This document shows positions 7,452-16,952 of a stretch of 64,000 nucleotides of DNA, one piece after another. Below the pieces are notes generated by a model. The model was not told where the DNA came from. It saw nothing but the letters and a program-made list of their open reading frames with translations, and searched no databases. The position numbers and the translations under genes were made by a program. Each line of letters starts with the position of its first letter. Position 1 is the first letter of the stretch. Source of the stretch: Rickettsiales bacterium (GTDB lineage: Bacteria; Pseudomonadota; Alphaproteobacteria; Rickettsiales; SXRF01); NCBI GenBank assembly GCA_021299465.1, contig JAJTHB010000020.1, positions 62,001 through 126,000 on the forward strand. The letters are read 5' to 3'.

Positions 7452-8632
7452 AGCTTAAACACGCCCCTATGCATGCGGTGAAACGCAAAACCATTACCAT
7501 TCTAGGCGCGACCGGCACCATTGGCCGCAACACGCTGAAACTGATTGAGGCGCATCCCGATCGTTTCGATATCGAAACATTAACAGCCAGCGATAATGTG
7601 GTCGAGCTCGCAAAGCTTGCACGAACCTTCGGCGCCAAACGCGCTGTTATTGCCAATGCAGATAAATACCAAGAACTTAAAACACTACTTGCGGGTAGTG
7701 GTATCATCGTCGCTGCTGGTGAGGAATCACTAATAGAAGCCGCAGCTTCTGAGGCAGATCTGGTCATGTCTGCCATTGTGGGCATCGCCGGACTGAAACC
7801 AACCTTAGCCGCCATTCGCGCCGGACGCACTGTGGCGCTGGCAAATAAGGAATCGCTGGTTTGTGCCGGTTCCCTCATGATGGATGAAGTTACGCGTCAC
7901 AACGCCACCTTACTTCCCGTCGACTCTGAGCATAACGCCGTTTTTCAACTCCTTCCACACTCCACACTCCACACTCCAAACTCCATAACTTCCATCACAC
8001 TCACTGCTTCCGGCGGCCCATTTCGTGGGTGGTCACTCGCGCAGATGCAGAATGTTACACCTGCGCAGGCAATCAAACACCCCAACTGGTCGATGGGTGC
8101 CAAAATCTCGGTGGACTCAGCGACACTCATGAATAAGGGCTTAGAGCTGATCGAAGCGCATCACCTGTTTGGCTTAGCCCCAGATAAACTCGGCGTGCTC
8201 ATCCATCCGCAATCGATTGTGCATTGCCTGGTTCATCTCATTGATGGTTCGGTGCTATCGCAGATGAGCCATCCTGATATGGTGACGCCTATTGCTTATG
8301 CGATGGCATGGCCCGAGCGCATTGCAGCGCCGGTCAAATCATTAAACCTCGCCGATATCGGCAGCCTTACCTTTGAAACGCCAGATGAAACGCTGTTCCC
8401 TGCCCTAAGACTTGCGCGTACAGCCATGCAGACAGGTGCTAGCGCGCCCTGCATCCTCAACGCCGCCAATGAAATCGCTGTTGCGCGTTTCCTTCGCGGC
8501 GAGATCGGCTTTCTGGATATTGCTAAAATCGTTGAACGAACGCTTGAAACAATGGAGAATGCGCCGCTCAATTCGATCAATGATGTACTCGCTGTCAATC
8601 AGCAGGCACGACACATAGCGGAGACGATTTAA
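7448..8632 (+). CDS. dxr: 1-deoxy-D-xylulose 5-phosphate reductoisomerase
   Basis: NADPH-dependent second step of the MEP isoprenoid pathway, feeding UppS next door. 394 residues. The nucleotide-binding GATGTIG (20-26), the metal and substrate site VDSEHNAVFQ, SVDSATLMNKGLELIEAHHLF and HPQSIVH are all intact. Between VDSEHNAVFQ and ITLTASGGPF lies LLPHSTLHTPNSITS, encoded by a heptamer repeat (7952-7989) that also occurs in murB. This is an in-frame insertion or replacement in a surface loop next to the active site. Starts by ATGA overlap with cdsA and ends by one-base overlap with rseP. Confidence 0.96.
   Translation: MKLKHAPMHAVKRKTITILGATGTIGRNTLKLIEAHPDRFDIETLTASDNVVELAKLARTFGAKRAVIANADKYQELKTLLAGSGIIVAAGEESLIEAAASEADLVMSAIVGIAGLKPTLAAIRAGRTVALANKESLVCAGSLMMDEVTRHNATLLPVDSEHNAVFQLLPHSTLHTPNSITSITLTASGGPFRGWSLAQMQNVTPAQAIKHPNWSMGAKISVDSATLMNKGLELIEAHHLFGLAPDKLGVLIHPQSIVHCLVHLIDGSVLSQMSHPDMVTPIAYAMAWPERIAAPVKSLNLADIGSLTFETPDETLFPALRLARTAMQTGASAPCILNAANEIAVARFLRGEIGFLDIAKIVERTLETMENAPLNSINDVLAVNQQARHIAETI
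7952..7989. repeat. (ACTCCAC)n heptamer repeat inside dxr
   Basis: About five imperfect copies of the heptamer ACTCCAC, read in frame as PHSTLHTPNS. The same heptamer, in both orientations, makes the palindrome at 58744-58820 in murB. Only one arm is present here. Confidence 0.7.
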
Positions 8633-9744
8633 TGGATTTTATATTGAACCTCGGCCACACGCTGCTGGCGTTTTTTATCGTCATTTCGGTGATCGTTTTC
8701 ATCCATGAATTCGGCCACTATATTGTTGCGAAATGGTGTGGTGTGAAAATCTCCGCCTTCTCGATTGGTTTCGGCAAAGAAATCTTTGGTTGGACTGATC
8801 GCTCCGGCACGCGCTGGAAAATCTCGCTGCTGCCGCTTGGCGGCTATGTCAAAATGTATGGCGACGCCTCGGAGGCCAGCACCGCTGACATGGGCGCACT
8901 TGATGCAATGAGCGATGAAGAAAAAAAACTCACCTTCCATCACAAACCGCTTTCTAAGAAAGCAGCGATTGTTGCGGCCGGCCCGATCGCAAACTTTTTG
9001 CTGACAATTCTGGTGTTCAGCTATTTCATCATGACCAGCGGGCTGCCATCGGTTGAGCCTGTTGTTGGCCAGATCATGCCGGGTTCGGCTGCTGAAGCGG
9101 CGGGTCTTAAACCCGGGGATCGTGTTAATCAAATCAATGACGAGAAGGTAAAAAGCTTCAACGATATTCCCTACCTCATTTCGACCAATCTTGGTACGCC
9201 CGTTACACTTCATGTCGAACGCGCCAGCGAAAAGCTCGTCATTGTCCTTACGCCCAGAGAAGTTGAAGAAGATGATGGGCTGGGAAATAAAATCAAACGC
9301 CCATTAATCGGCATCAAAAGCGCCGATATTAAATATGAAGATGTCGGCCCGATCACCGCACTTACTGAATCCGTACGACGCACCTACATGATCTGCGAGA
9401 CTACGCTGCGCGTCATCGGCCAGATCGTGACCGGCCAGCGCGGCGCGCATGATCTTCGCGGGCCGGTGGGTATCGCGCAGATTTCTGGTCAGGCAGCACA
9501 AAAAGATTTTCATACGGTACTCTGGTTGATTGCGATGCTTTCGGCCAATCTAGGGTTGGTTAATCTGCTGCCGATTCCAATGCTCGATGGCGGACATCTT
9601 GCTTATTATGCCGCTGAAGCGCTTCGCGGCAGACCACTCGCAGAAAAAGTTCAGGGGTGGGGATTCAAGATTGGGTTTGCAATTCTTGCCACACTCATGG
9701 CCTTCACCTTGTTTAACGATTTACGCCGACTCATTTTCGCTTGA
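8632..9744 (+). CDS. rseP: RseP-type site-2 membrane protease
   Basis: Intramembrane zinc metalloprotease of the S2P family, which in proteobacteria trims anti-sigma factors and removes spent signal peptides. 370 residues. The zinc motif HEFGH is at 25-29 in the first membrane segment. One PDZ domain (about residues 130-200, with GSAAEAAGLKPGDRV) is visible, and the second catalytic motif NLLPIPMLDGGHL lies in the C-terminal membrane part. Having one PDZ domain rather than the two of E. coli RseP is common in alphaproteobacteria. Placed between dxr and bamA as usual. Confidence 0.95.
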   Translation: MDFILNLGHTLLAFFIVISVIVFIHEFGHYIVAKWCGVKISAFSIGFGKEIFGWTDRSGTRWKISLLPLGGYVKMYGDASEASTADMGALDAMSDEEKKLTFHHKPLSKKAAIVAAGPIANFLLTILVFSYFIMTSGLPSVEPVVGQIMPGSAAEAAGLKPGDRVNQINDEKVKSFNDIPYLISTNLGTPVTLHVERASEKLVIVLTPREVEEDDGLGNKIKRPLIGIKSADIKYEDVGPITALTESVRRTYMICETTLRVIGQIVTGQRGAHDLRGPVGIAQISGQAAQKDFHTVLWLIAMLSANLGLVNLLPIPMLDGGHLAYYAAEALRGRPLAEKVQGWGFKIGFAILATLMAFTLFNDLRRLIFA

Positions 9745-9775
9745 TTATTAGCTGCTTATGCACCATGAGTAGGGC

Positions 9776-12043
9776 ATGAAATTATCTCGCTCAATTGTTT
9801 GTGTTGCTGTGTGGTCGCTGCTCGTTGCCGGGCCGGCGCTTGCTGCCGGCGATGTCATTAACGATGTCAAAATTGAAGGCAACCAGCGCATCGAAGGCCG
9901 CACGATTCTCTCCTACCTGAACCTTGCGGCTGGCAGCACATTCAACCAGACAGAAATCGACAGCAGCCTGAAGAACCTCTATGCAACCGGTTTCTTTGCC
10001 GATGTGCAGCTGATGCGCTCAGGCGGCACATTGATTGTTAAGGTGGTCGAAAACCCCATCATCAATCAGGTGGCCTTCGAGGGCAATGATCGCATCGAAA
10101 CCAAAGACCTTGAAAAAGAAGTTGAGCTAAAAGGCCGCGAAATTTATTCGCGCGAAAAAGTTCAAAGCGACGTTAAACGCATCCTCGATATTTACCGAAA
10201 AAGTGGTCGCTACAGCGCAACCGTTGAACCTAAAGTGATTCGTCTGGATCAGAACCGTGTCGATCTGGTTTATGAAATTGCCGAAGGTGCAACCGCTAAA
10301 GTTGAAAAAATCACATTCATTGGCAACAATGAGTTTTCTGCTGATTCACTAAGGGAAGCAATCCGCACTGAAGAGTCACGCTGGTATAAATTCTTCACCG
10401 ATAGCGATAAATATGACGCGGATCGCCTGCAATTCGACCAGGAGATGCTGCGCCGCTTCTATATCAGCGAAGGCTACGCTGATTTTCAGGTCAAGTCTGC
10501 TCACGCAGAACTTTCACCTGCTAAAGATGCCTTCTATGTCACCTTTGTAATTGATGAGGGCGTGCGCTATGATTTTGGCGCTGTTGAAGTAGTCAGCGAG
10601 CTGAAGGATCAGGAAAAACCTGATTTCTCAGGCATTATCCAGACCCAATCCGGCAAGACCTATGATGCCAGCAAAGTCGAGGCAACGGTTGAAGCAATGA
10701 CCAATGAGCTGGGTAATCTCGGCTATGCATTTGTCGATATTCAGCCCAAACTTGATCGCGATCGCGAGAAAAAACTCGCCAATATCACTTACATCATCAA
10801 GCCAGGCCCGCGTGTCTATGTTGAACGCATCAACATCACCGGTAACGTGCGCACATTGGATGAAGTCGTGCGCCGCGAGTTCCGCTTAAGCGAAGGTGAT
10901 CCCTACAACAGCTCCAAGCTGGAGCGCACCGAACAACGCCTCAACAACCTCGGCTTCTTCGAGAAGGTTGAAGTAAAGAACGAGCCAGGCAGTGCTTCGG
11001 ATAAAACGGTTGTGAATGTCGATGTCAAAGAAAAATCTACCGGTGAAGTCAATGTTGGTGCCGGTTATTCGACATCGGATGGCGTGCTTGGTGAATTTGG
11101 TGTGCGCGAGAATAACTTTCTTGGCAGCGGTCAGGAACTCAAAGCTCGCCTGACCTATGCTGCTCGCCGCCGCCAATATGAGCTTGGCTTTACCGAACCT
11201 TATTTCCTGGGCCGCGAGCTGGCCACTGGTTTTGACCTCTACCGTACCGAGCGGGATTTCCAGCGTGAGAGCTCTTACGATATGGCGATTCGCGGCATCA
11301 ACCTTCGCACCAATTACTCGCTGCAAGAACATCTGCAACATGGCTTCACCTACTCACTCCGGCAAACGGACGTAACTGATATCGAGCCCACAGCCTCAAC
11401 TTTCATCCGTCAGCAGGAAGGCAAAAATACCAACTCATCCATAGGTCAGGCCTTCACCTATGATGATCGTGACAACAAATTCAACCCAACGCGCGGCACC
11501 ACCATTCGCGTAATGCAGGAGTTTGCCGGTCTTGGCGGCGATTCGCGTTACTTAAAGCATGATCTCAAGGGCGCTTACTTCCATTCTTTATATCCAAAGT
11601 GGGTTGCCAGTGTAAGTGGCACCGGCGGTTATATTTTCGGGCTTGGCGGCCGTGATGTTCGCATCAATGACCGCTTCTTTGTCGGCGGCGATGACCTTCG
11701 TGGTTTCCGTACCGCTGGTATCGGCCCGCGCGATGTCGCCAGCGATGACGCACTGGGTGGCAATGCCTACTATACCGGTTCAGCTGAATTAAAATTTCCA
11801 CTCGGCTTACCAGAAGAGGTCGGGCTATCAGGCGCCGTATTTGGTGATGTCGGCAGCCTGTGGAAGGTCGATGATAACGGCGCGGGCATTTTTGATGACA
11901 GTGCGCTTCGCACCTCCGCTGGTGTCGGTGTACTTTGGACCTCGCCTTTTGGCCCTATTCGTGTCGATTTCGCTCGCGCGATCAGCAAACAGGACGAAGA
12001 TCAAACGGAAACCTTCCGTTTCAGCTTCGGCACACGTTTTTAG
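9776..12043 (+). CDS. bamA: Outer membrane protein assembly factor BamA
   Basis: Central Omp85 component that folds beta-barrel proteins into the outer membrane. 755 residues. The Sec signal peptide ends ALA near residue 23. Five POTRA domains (about 25-345) follow, beginning with VKIEGNQRIEGRTI, then the C-terminal barrel containing the loop-6 region with FVGGDDLRGF. The last strand ends in Phe (FRFSFGTRF), the BAM recognition signal. Its lipoprotein partner BamD is encoded at 50039-50863. Confidence 0.97.
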   Translation: MKLSRSIVCVAVWSLLVAGPALAAGDVINDVKIEGNQRIEGRTILSYLNLAAGSTFNQTEIDSSLKNLYATGFFADVQLMRSGGTLIVKVVENPIINQVAFEGNDRIETKDLEKEVELKGREIYSREKVQSDVKRILDIYRKSGRYSATVEPKVIRLDQNRVDLVYEIAEGATAKVEKITFIGNNEFSADSLREAIRTEESRWYKFFTDSDKYDADRLQFDQEMLRRFYISEGYADFQVKSAHAELSPAKDAFYVTFVIDEGVRYDFGAVEVVSELKDQEKPDFSGIIQTQSGKTYDASKVEATVEAMTNELGNLGYAFVDIQPKLDRDREKKLANITYIIKPGPRVYVERINITGNVRTLDEVVRREFRLSEGDPYNSSKLERTEQRLNNLGFFEKVEVKNEPGSASDKTVVNVDVKEKSTGEVNVGAGYSTSDGVLGEFGVRENNFLGSGQELKARLTYAARRRQYELGFTEPYFLGRELATGFDLYRTERDFQRESSYDMAIRGINLRTNYSLQEHLQHGFTYSLRQTDVTDIEPTASTFIRQQEGKNTNSSIGQAFTYDDRDNKFNPTRGTTIRVMQEFAGLGGDSRYLKHDLKGAYFHSLYPKWVASVSGTGGYIFGLGGRDVRINDRFFVGGDDLRGFRTAGIGPRDVASDDALGGNAYYTGSAELKFPLGLPEEVGLSGAVFGDVGSLWKVDDNGAGIFDDSALRTSAGVGVLWTSPFGPIRVDFARAISKQDEDQTETFRFSFGTRF

Positions 12044-12065
12044 TTTATTTCATGAAAGGACTTTT

Positions 12066-12623
12066 ATGATGTTACGTCGCCTTGCTATGCTTACAACTGT
12101 TGCCAGCCTCGCTTTTGCTTCTCCAGTACTCGCTGAAGATAGCAAATCGATCATCGCCGTGGTGAACATCCAGCAGGTAATGAAAGATTCGACCGCCGCT
12201 AAGTCGGTGCGCGAACAGCTGGAAAGCAAGCAAAAAGCTTTTCAGGCTGATATCACCAAAAAAGAAGAAGCACTGAAAAAAGAAGATCAGGAGCTGGGCA
12301 AGCAAAAAGGCGTGCTAGCCAAAGATGCTTTTGAAGAAAAAGCCCGCGCTTTCCGCAATAAGGCCACTGAAGTTCAAAAAGAAGTTCAGTCCAAAAAAGC
12401 GATGCTCGATAATGCGTTCGAACGCTCTCTTGGCGACATCCAAAAAGCGACCACCGACATTATCGCTGAACTTTCTAAGGAAAAAGGCTTCTTGATGGCA
12501 GTACCAACCTCACAAATCCTCTATGCTGATAACAAACTTGATATTTCGGCGGAGGTGCTTAAGCGCCTCAATGACAAGTTGCCCAAGCTCGATGTCAAGT
12601 TTGAAGCGCCTGAGAAAAAGTAA
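12066..12623 (+). CDS. skp: Periplasmic chaperone Skp/OmpH
   Basis: Holds unfolded outer membrane proteins in the periplasm for delivery to BamA. 185 residues from the ATG at 12066, which has AGGA five bases upstream; starts further up lie inside bamA. The signal peptide ends near SPVLA. IAVVNIQQVMKDS is the family beta strand, followed by a long Lys/Glu-rich coiled coil (about 45-130) that forms the jellyfish tentacles, and a return strand. Standard neighbour of bamA and lpxD. Confidence 0.93.
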   Translation: MMLRRLAMLTTVASLAFASPVLAEDSKSIIAVVNIQQVMKDSTAAKSVREQLESKQKAFQADITKKEEALKKEDQELGKQKGVLAKDAFEEKARAFRNKATEVQKEVQSKKAMLDNAFERSLGDIQKATTDIIAELSKEKGFLMAVPTSQILYADNKLDISAEVLKRLNDKLPKLDVKFEAPEKK

Positions 12624-12660
12624 TCCTTCTTGATCATGCGAACAAAGCAAAGCTTGTGAT

Positions 12661-13623
12661 ATGGCCGATCCACGTTTCTTTGTTCGCAGTTCACCCATTA
12701 CGCTTGAAGCTATTGCCTCGCTAACCGGTGCATTACTGAGAAATGCCACCAATCCTGCTTTACCCCTTATGGATGTGGCAGCACTCGATCAGGCGGGTGC
12801 TGAGCAGGTAAGTTTTCTTGATAATCCTAAATACCTTGAGCAGTTTGAGAAAAGCAAAGCGGCGGCGTGTTTTGTGCGAGAGAAATATGCTTCTCGCGCT
12901 CCCAAGTCCATGGCTTTGCTCGTTACCGAAACGCCCTACAGTGCCTATGCCTTGGCGGCACAGTATTTCTATCCGCCCAGCGCTGCATCTGGCATTTCAC
13001 CCCATGCCCATATTGCAAAGACGGCGACCATCGGTAACAATTGCCAGATCGCAGCTGGCGTTGTGATCGGCGAAGGCTGCGTAATTGGTGATGAATGCAA
13101 CATTGGCGCAAACACGACCATCAGCCACAGCATTATCGGCAATCGTGCGATCATCCATCGCGGCGTACATATCGGGCAGGATGGCTTTGGCTTTGCGCCT
13201 GGCCCACGAGGCATCCTCAAAGTGCCTCAGCTTGGGCGCGTTATCATCGGCCATGATGTCGAAATCGGCTCCGGTAGCTGCATTGATCGTGGCGCCGGCC
13301 CCGATACAGTCATTGGTGACGGCTGCAAGATTGATAATCTGGTGCAGATTGGTCATAATGCCCAACTAGGAAAAATGGTCGTCATCGCTGCGGGATGTGG
13401 TATAGCTGGCAGCACAAGGATCGGGGATGGCACCATGCTCGGCGGTCAGGTTGGTATTGCCGGACATTTAACGATTGGTCGCGGAGTTAAAATCGCGGCG
13501 CAGTCTGGTGTGATGAGTGATATTCCGGACGGCGCAACCTATGGCGGCGGGCCAGCAATGCCGATCAAGGATTGGCATCGCCAAACCGCGGCGCTGAAGA
13601 AGTTAGCAGGCAAAAAAGAGTAA
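12661..13623 (+). CDS. lpxD: UDP-3-O-acylglucosamine N-acyltransferase
   Basis: Third step of lipid A synthesis: adds the hydroxyacyl chain to the 2-amino group using acyl-ACP. 320 residues. The N-terminal uridine-binding domain (about 1-110) precedes a left-handed beta helix of hexapeptide repeats (about 115-290), with the catalytic His in [12 protein letters not shown] and the GQDGFGFAP loop. Its TAA overlaps the fabZ ATG by one base. Confidence 0.96.
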   Translation: MADPRFFVRSSPITLEAIASLTGALLRNATNPALPLMDVAALDQAGAEQVSFLDNPKYLEQFEKSKAAACFVREKYASRAPKSMALLVTETPYSAYALAAQYFYPPSAASGISPHAHIAKTATIGNNCQIAAGVVIGEGCVIGDECNIGANTTISHSIIGNRAIIHRGVHIGQDGFGFAPGPRGILKVPQLGRVIIGHDVEIGSGSCIDRGAGPDTVIGDGCKIDNLVQIGHNAQLGKMVVIAAGCGIAGSTRIGDGTMLGGQVGIAGHLTIGRGVKIAAQSGVMSDIPDGATYGGGPAMPIKDWHRQTAALKKLAGKKE

Positions 13624-14096
13624 TGGATATGACTATGACTTTAGTGGAACCAACAGAAAACCGCGTGATTCCCATCGAACGGATCATGGAAATGATTCCG
13701 CATCGCTACCCGTTTTTGATGATTGAACGTATCATCGATTTCAAACCAGGCGAGTATGCGATTGGCCTTAAAAATGTGAGCATCAACGAGCAGCATTTTA
13801 TTGGCCACTTCCCGGGCAAGCCTGTCATGCCTGGCGTGCTGATTATCGAAGCGATGGCGCAGACCTGCGCGGTGCTGGTGATTCATACGCTCGGCAAAGA
13901 GATGGAAGGCAAGCTGGTTTATTTCATGACCATTGATGAAGCGCGTTTCAGGAAACCGGTGATGCCAGGCGATGCCCTTCATATCCGCGTTGATAAACAG
14001 CATTCGCGAAAGAACGTATGGAAATTTTCATGCGTGGCAACGGTTGAAGGCAACAGAGTAGCTGAAGCGGTCATTTCCGCCATGATTGTAGAATAA
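13623..14096 (+). CDS. fabZ: 3-hydroxyacyl-ACP dehydratase FabZ
   Basis: Dehydrates 3-hydroxyacyl-ACP in fatty acid elongation and competes with LpxA/LpxD for hydroxyacyl-ACP, so it is usually kept in the lpx operon. 157 residues from the ATG overlapping the lpxD stop. The hot-dog fold signature [11 protein letters not shown] (61-71) carries the catalytic His, and the catalytic Glu is in EAMAQ (Glu77). An open frame extends upstream into lpxD, but the family start fits 13623. Confidence 0.96.
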   Translation: MDMTMTLVEPTENRVIPIERIMEMIPHRYPFLMIERIIDFKPGEYAIGLKNVSINEQHFIGHFPGKPVMPGVLIIEAMAQTCAVLVIHTLGKEMEGKLVYFMTIDEARFRKPVMPGDALHIRVDKQHSRKNVWKFSCVATVEGNRVAEAVISAMIVE

Positions 14097-14098
14097 CC

Positions 14099-14905
14099 AT
14101 GGCTATCATACACCCCACAGCTGTTGTGTCTCCCAGCGCGGTACTTGCCGCCGATGTCACGGTTGGGCCTTACTGCGTGATCGATAGTGAAGTCACGATC
14201 GGCGCCGGTACGAAATTGCTCTCGCATGTCGCCGTCAGCGGCAATACCACCATCGGAAAAGACTGCACGATTTATCCCTTTGCATCACTTGGCCACGCGC
14301 CACAGGATCTCAAATATAAAGGCGAAAAATCGCAGCTCGTCATCGGCGATCACGCGACGATTCGCGAACATGTGACCATGAACCCGGGCACCGAAGGCGG
14401 CGGCATGCTCACCCGCGTGGGAAGCCATTGCCTGTTCATGGTTGGAAGCCACGTCGCCCATGATTGCCAGATTGGCAATCATGTAATTCTGGTGAACAAT
14501 GCAACGCTGGGCGGGCATGTCCATATCGGTGATCACGCGATCATTGGCGGCATGTCGGCAGTGCACCAGTTTGTCCGCATCGGCGCGCATGCCATGATCG
14601 GCGGCATGTCCGGCGTGGAACATGATGTGATTCCGTTTGGCTCCGTGATGGGTGAGCGTGCAAACCTTGCAGGCCTCAATCTCGTTGGCCTTAAGCGCCG
14701 CAATTTCGATCGCGATACTATTCATGGCCTACGCAATGCCTATAAAATGCTGTTTGAAGATGATGCAGGTACACTGGCAGAACGCGCCGAAAAAACTGCC
14801 AAAGAATTTGGTCAGTTTGAGGCTGTGAAAGAAATTATTTCTTTCATGAGCAATTCAGGTTCGCGCTCATTATGTGTCCCCAAATCAGTATCGCAGGCTG
14901 CTTAA
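14099..14905 (+). CDS. lpxA: UDP-N-acetylglucosamine O-acyltransferase
   Basis: First step of lipid A synthesis, transferring a 3-hydroxyacyl chain from ACP to UDP-GlcNAc. 268 residues. The left-handed beta helix of hexapeptide repeats includes HVAHDCQIGNHVILVNNATL, with the catalytic His in the expected place, and is followed by a C-terminal helical domain (NLVGLKRRNFDRDTIHGLRNAY). It starts two bases after fabZ and ends one base before lpxI, so these genes are a single operon. Confidence 0.97.
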   Translation: MAIIHPTAVVSPSAVLAADVTVGPYCVIDSEVTIGAGTKLLSHVAVSGNTTIGKDCTIYPFASLGHAPQDLKYKGEKSQLVIGDHATIREHVTMNPGTEGGGMLTRVGSHCLFMVGSHVAHDCQIGNHVILVNNATLGGHVHIGDHAIIGGMSAVHQFVRIGAHAMIGGMSGVEHDVIPFGSVMGERANLAGLNLVGLKRRNFDRDTIHGLRNAYKMLFEDDAGTLAERAEKTAKEFGQFEAVKEIISFMSNSGSRSLCVPKSVSQAA

Positions 14906-14906
14906 C

Positions 14907-15728
14907 ATGCCAGGTGCCCTTGGTATCATCGCAGGCAGTGGCCTTCTGCCCTTGCAGCTGATTGATGCGTGTCATGCCACGAATCGCCCCTGCTTTGTCC
15001 TGACCTTTAGTGATCAACCCAACCAAGAAGCAACCAGGAGAGCGCCTCATACGATTGTGCCGCTGGGTGCTGTCAGTGAGTCGTTGAATGCACTAAGGCA
15101 AGCAGGTGCTCATGAAATTGTACTTGCCGGTCATGTTGCGCGCCCTTCCCTTACCTCACTTAAGCCGGACTTTGCCGCCACAAAATTACTCGCAAAGCTT
15201 GGCAAAGCTTTTTTCAGCGGTGATGATGCGTTGCTCCGCGCGCTGATGGATTTTCTGGAATCGGAAGGTTTTCGAATTATTGCAGCGCAGGATATTTTGC
15301 GCACGCTCGTCGCGACCAGCGGCTGCTACGGCAAGCACAAACCAACCGCTGATGATGAGGCAGATATTGCTAAAGGCCTGCTGGTTGCACGCGAGCTGGG
15401 AAAACTGGATATCGGTCAGGCCGCCATCATTGAGCGCGGCTTGGTGCTTGGATTGGAAGCCATTGAAGGCACGCAGCAATTAATTACAAGATGTGCCGCG
15501 CTGAAGCGTGAGCGTGGCGCCGGTGTGTTAGTAAAAGCCAAAAAGCCAGACCAGGACGACCGCGTGGATCTTCCCGCTATCGGCCCTGATACCATCGACG
15601 CGCTTGCATTAGGCGGCTATGCAGGCGTTGCCATTGAAGCAGGCAGCACGCTTGTGTTAGAACGGAGCAAACTGATTGCACGCGCCGATGAACAGGGCAT
15701 TTTTGTGATTGGCATTGATCATGGATGA
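14907..15728 (+). CDS. lpxI: UDP-2,3-diacylglucosamine pyrophosphatase LpxI
   Basis: Hydrolyses UDP-2,3-diacylglucosamine to lipid X and UMP; the alphaproteobacterial replacement for LpxH. 273 residues from the ATG just after lpxA. GIIAGSGLLPLQLIDAC opens the N-terminal domain, and the C-terminal DUF1009 domain contains GQAAIIERGLVLGLEAIEGT and the conserved DDRVDLPAIGPDTID. It overlaps lpxB by eight bases. Its presence supports an alphaproteobacterial origin. Confidence 0.95.
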   Translation: MPGALGIIAGSGLLPLQLIDACHATNRPCFVLTFSDQPNQEATRRAPHTIVPLGAVSESLNALRQAGAHEIVLAGHVARPSLTSLKPDFAATKLLAKLGKAFFSGDDALLRALMDFLESEGFRIIAAQDILRTLVATSGCYGKHKPTADDEADIAKGLLVARELGKLDIGQAAIIERGLVLGLEAIEGTQQLITRCAALKRERGAGVLVKAKKPDQDDRVDLPAIGPDTIDALALGGYAGVAIEAGSTLVLERSKLIARADEQGIFVIGIDHG

Positions 15729-16881
15729 ATTTACCAAAATCTATCTTATTGCCGGCGAGGCTTCGGGCGATCTACTTGGTGCGCAGCTAATGAAGGCACT
15801 AAAAAAACAAAGCGAAAAACCCATTCGTTTTTTTGGTGTAGGCGGTGAGAGGATGAGCAGCGAGGGCATTGCAAGCCTGTTTCCCTATCAGGAATTATCG
15901 ATGCTTGGCTTTCTTGAGGTGTTGCCACACGCCATGAATGTTTTTGCGCGAGTGGATCGCACGGTGGAAGACATCATCGCCAAAGAACCCAGTATCGTCG
16001 TGACTATTGATGTACCGGGTTTTAATTTGCGCGTGGCAAAAAAACTTCGCAAGCTTGGCTTCAAAGGTAAGCTGATTCACTATGTTGCTCCTACCGTATG
16101 GGCTTATAAGCCCCAGCGCGCAAAACTTTGCGCCGAATTGTTTGACCATATGCTGGTATTGCTGCCATTTGAACCACCTTACTTCGAGCGCGTCGGGCTG
16201 CCCTGTACGTTTGTAGGTCATCCCGTGATTAGCGAAATACCCGTTGGTGATGGCAAGGCGTTCCGTGATAAATATGAACTTAGCGACGACACCACACTGA
16301 TCTCGGTATTGCCTGGCAGCAGAAAAGGCGAGATCGAACGCCATATGCCGATCTTTGCGGGCGCAATCACGCTGCTAAGCCAGCGTTTTCCAAAACTGGC
16401 CATCGGCATGACAGTCCCCAAACATATTTTGCCACTACTGGCGCCGTTTTTTGAAAAATGCCCCTTCCGTGCGATTGTAACCGCTGATCCCGCTGACAAA
16501 TACAATCTTTTTGCCGCGAGTCAGGGAGCGATCGTCAAATCCGGCACGGTTGCTCTTGAGGTTGCTAAAGCTGGCATTCCCATGGTTGTCCCCTACAAGG
16601 TGAATCCGATATCGGCTTACCTGCTGCGACGGGTTGCGCTTACGCGCTTTGTCAATCTTGTCAATATATTGGCAGGCAAAGAAGTTTTTCCTGAACTGTT
16701 GCAAGAACTCTGCACGCCACATTCAATCGCCGACTCACTATACGGATTGATGACCAATGAAAGCCTTTCAACAGCTCAGAAAACAGAAGCTTCTGCAGCG
16801 CTTCTCAAACTCATCGCACCGAATAACATATTGCCAAGTGACGCGGCAGCAAATGTTGTTCTGGCCAATACCCGATCATAA
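15721..16881 (+). CDS. lpxB: Lipid-A-disaccharide synthase
   Basis: GT19 glycosyltransferase that joins lipid X to UDP-diacylglucosamine to make the lipid A disaccharide at the inner membrane. 386 residues from the ATG at 15721. Family landmarks are IAGEASGDLLGA, DVPGFNLRVAKKL, HYVAPTVWAYKPQRA and the C-terminal KSGTVALEVAKAGIPMVV nucleotide-binding region. Last gene of the lpx operon. No terminator is evident before the large gene at 16953. Confidence 0.96.
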   Translation: MDEFTKIYLIAGEASGDLLGAQLMKALKKQSEKPIRFFGVGGERMSSEGIASLFPYQELSMLGFLEVLPHAMNVFARVDRTVEDIIAKEPSIVVTIDVPGFNLRVAKKLRKLGFKGKLIHYVAPTVWAYKPQRAKLCAELFDHMLVLLPFEPPYFERVGLPCTFVGHPVISEIPVGDGKAFRDKYELSDDTTLISVLPGSRKGEIERHMPIFAGAITLLSQRFPKLAIGMTVPKHILPLLAPFFEKCPFRAIVTADPADKYNLFAASQGAIVKSGTVALEVAKAGIPMVVPYKVNPISAYLLRRVALTRFVNLVNILAGKEVFPELLQELCTPHSIADSLYGLMTNESLSTAQKTEASAALLKLIAPNNILPSDAAANVVLANTRS

Positions 16882-16952
16882 TAGTACGATATAACCCGCG
16901 TGACTTTGTCATCAAATTGACACAATATTGCGCTAACATGAGCACTTAAACA

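Noticed and set aside
16917-16939. Promoter of the giant gene (TTGACA at 16917-16922)
   Set aside because: No acceptable -10 lies 16-18 bases downstream. It may still be a promoter of another class, but the sequence alone does not support it.
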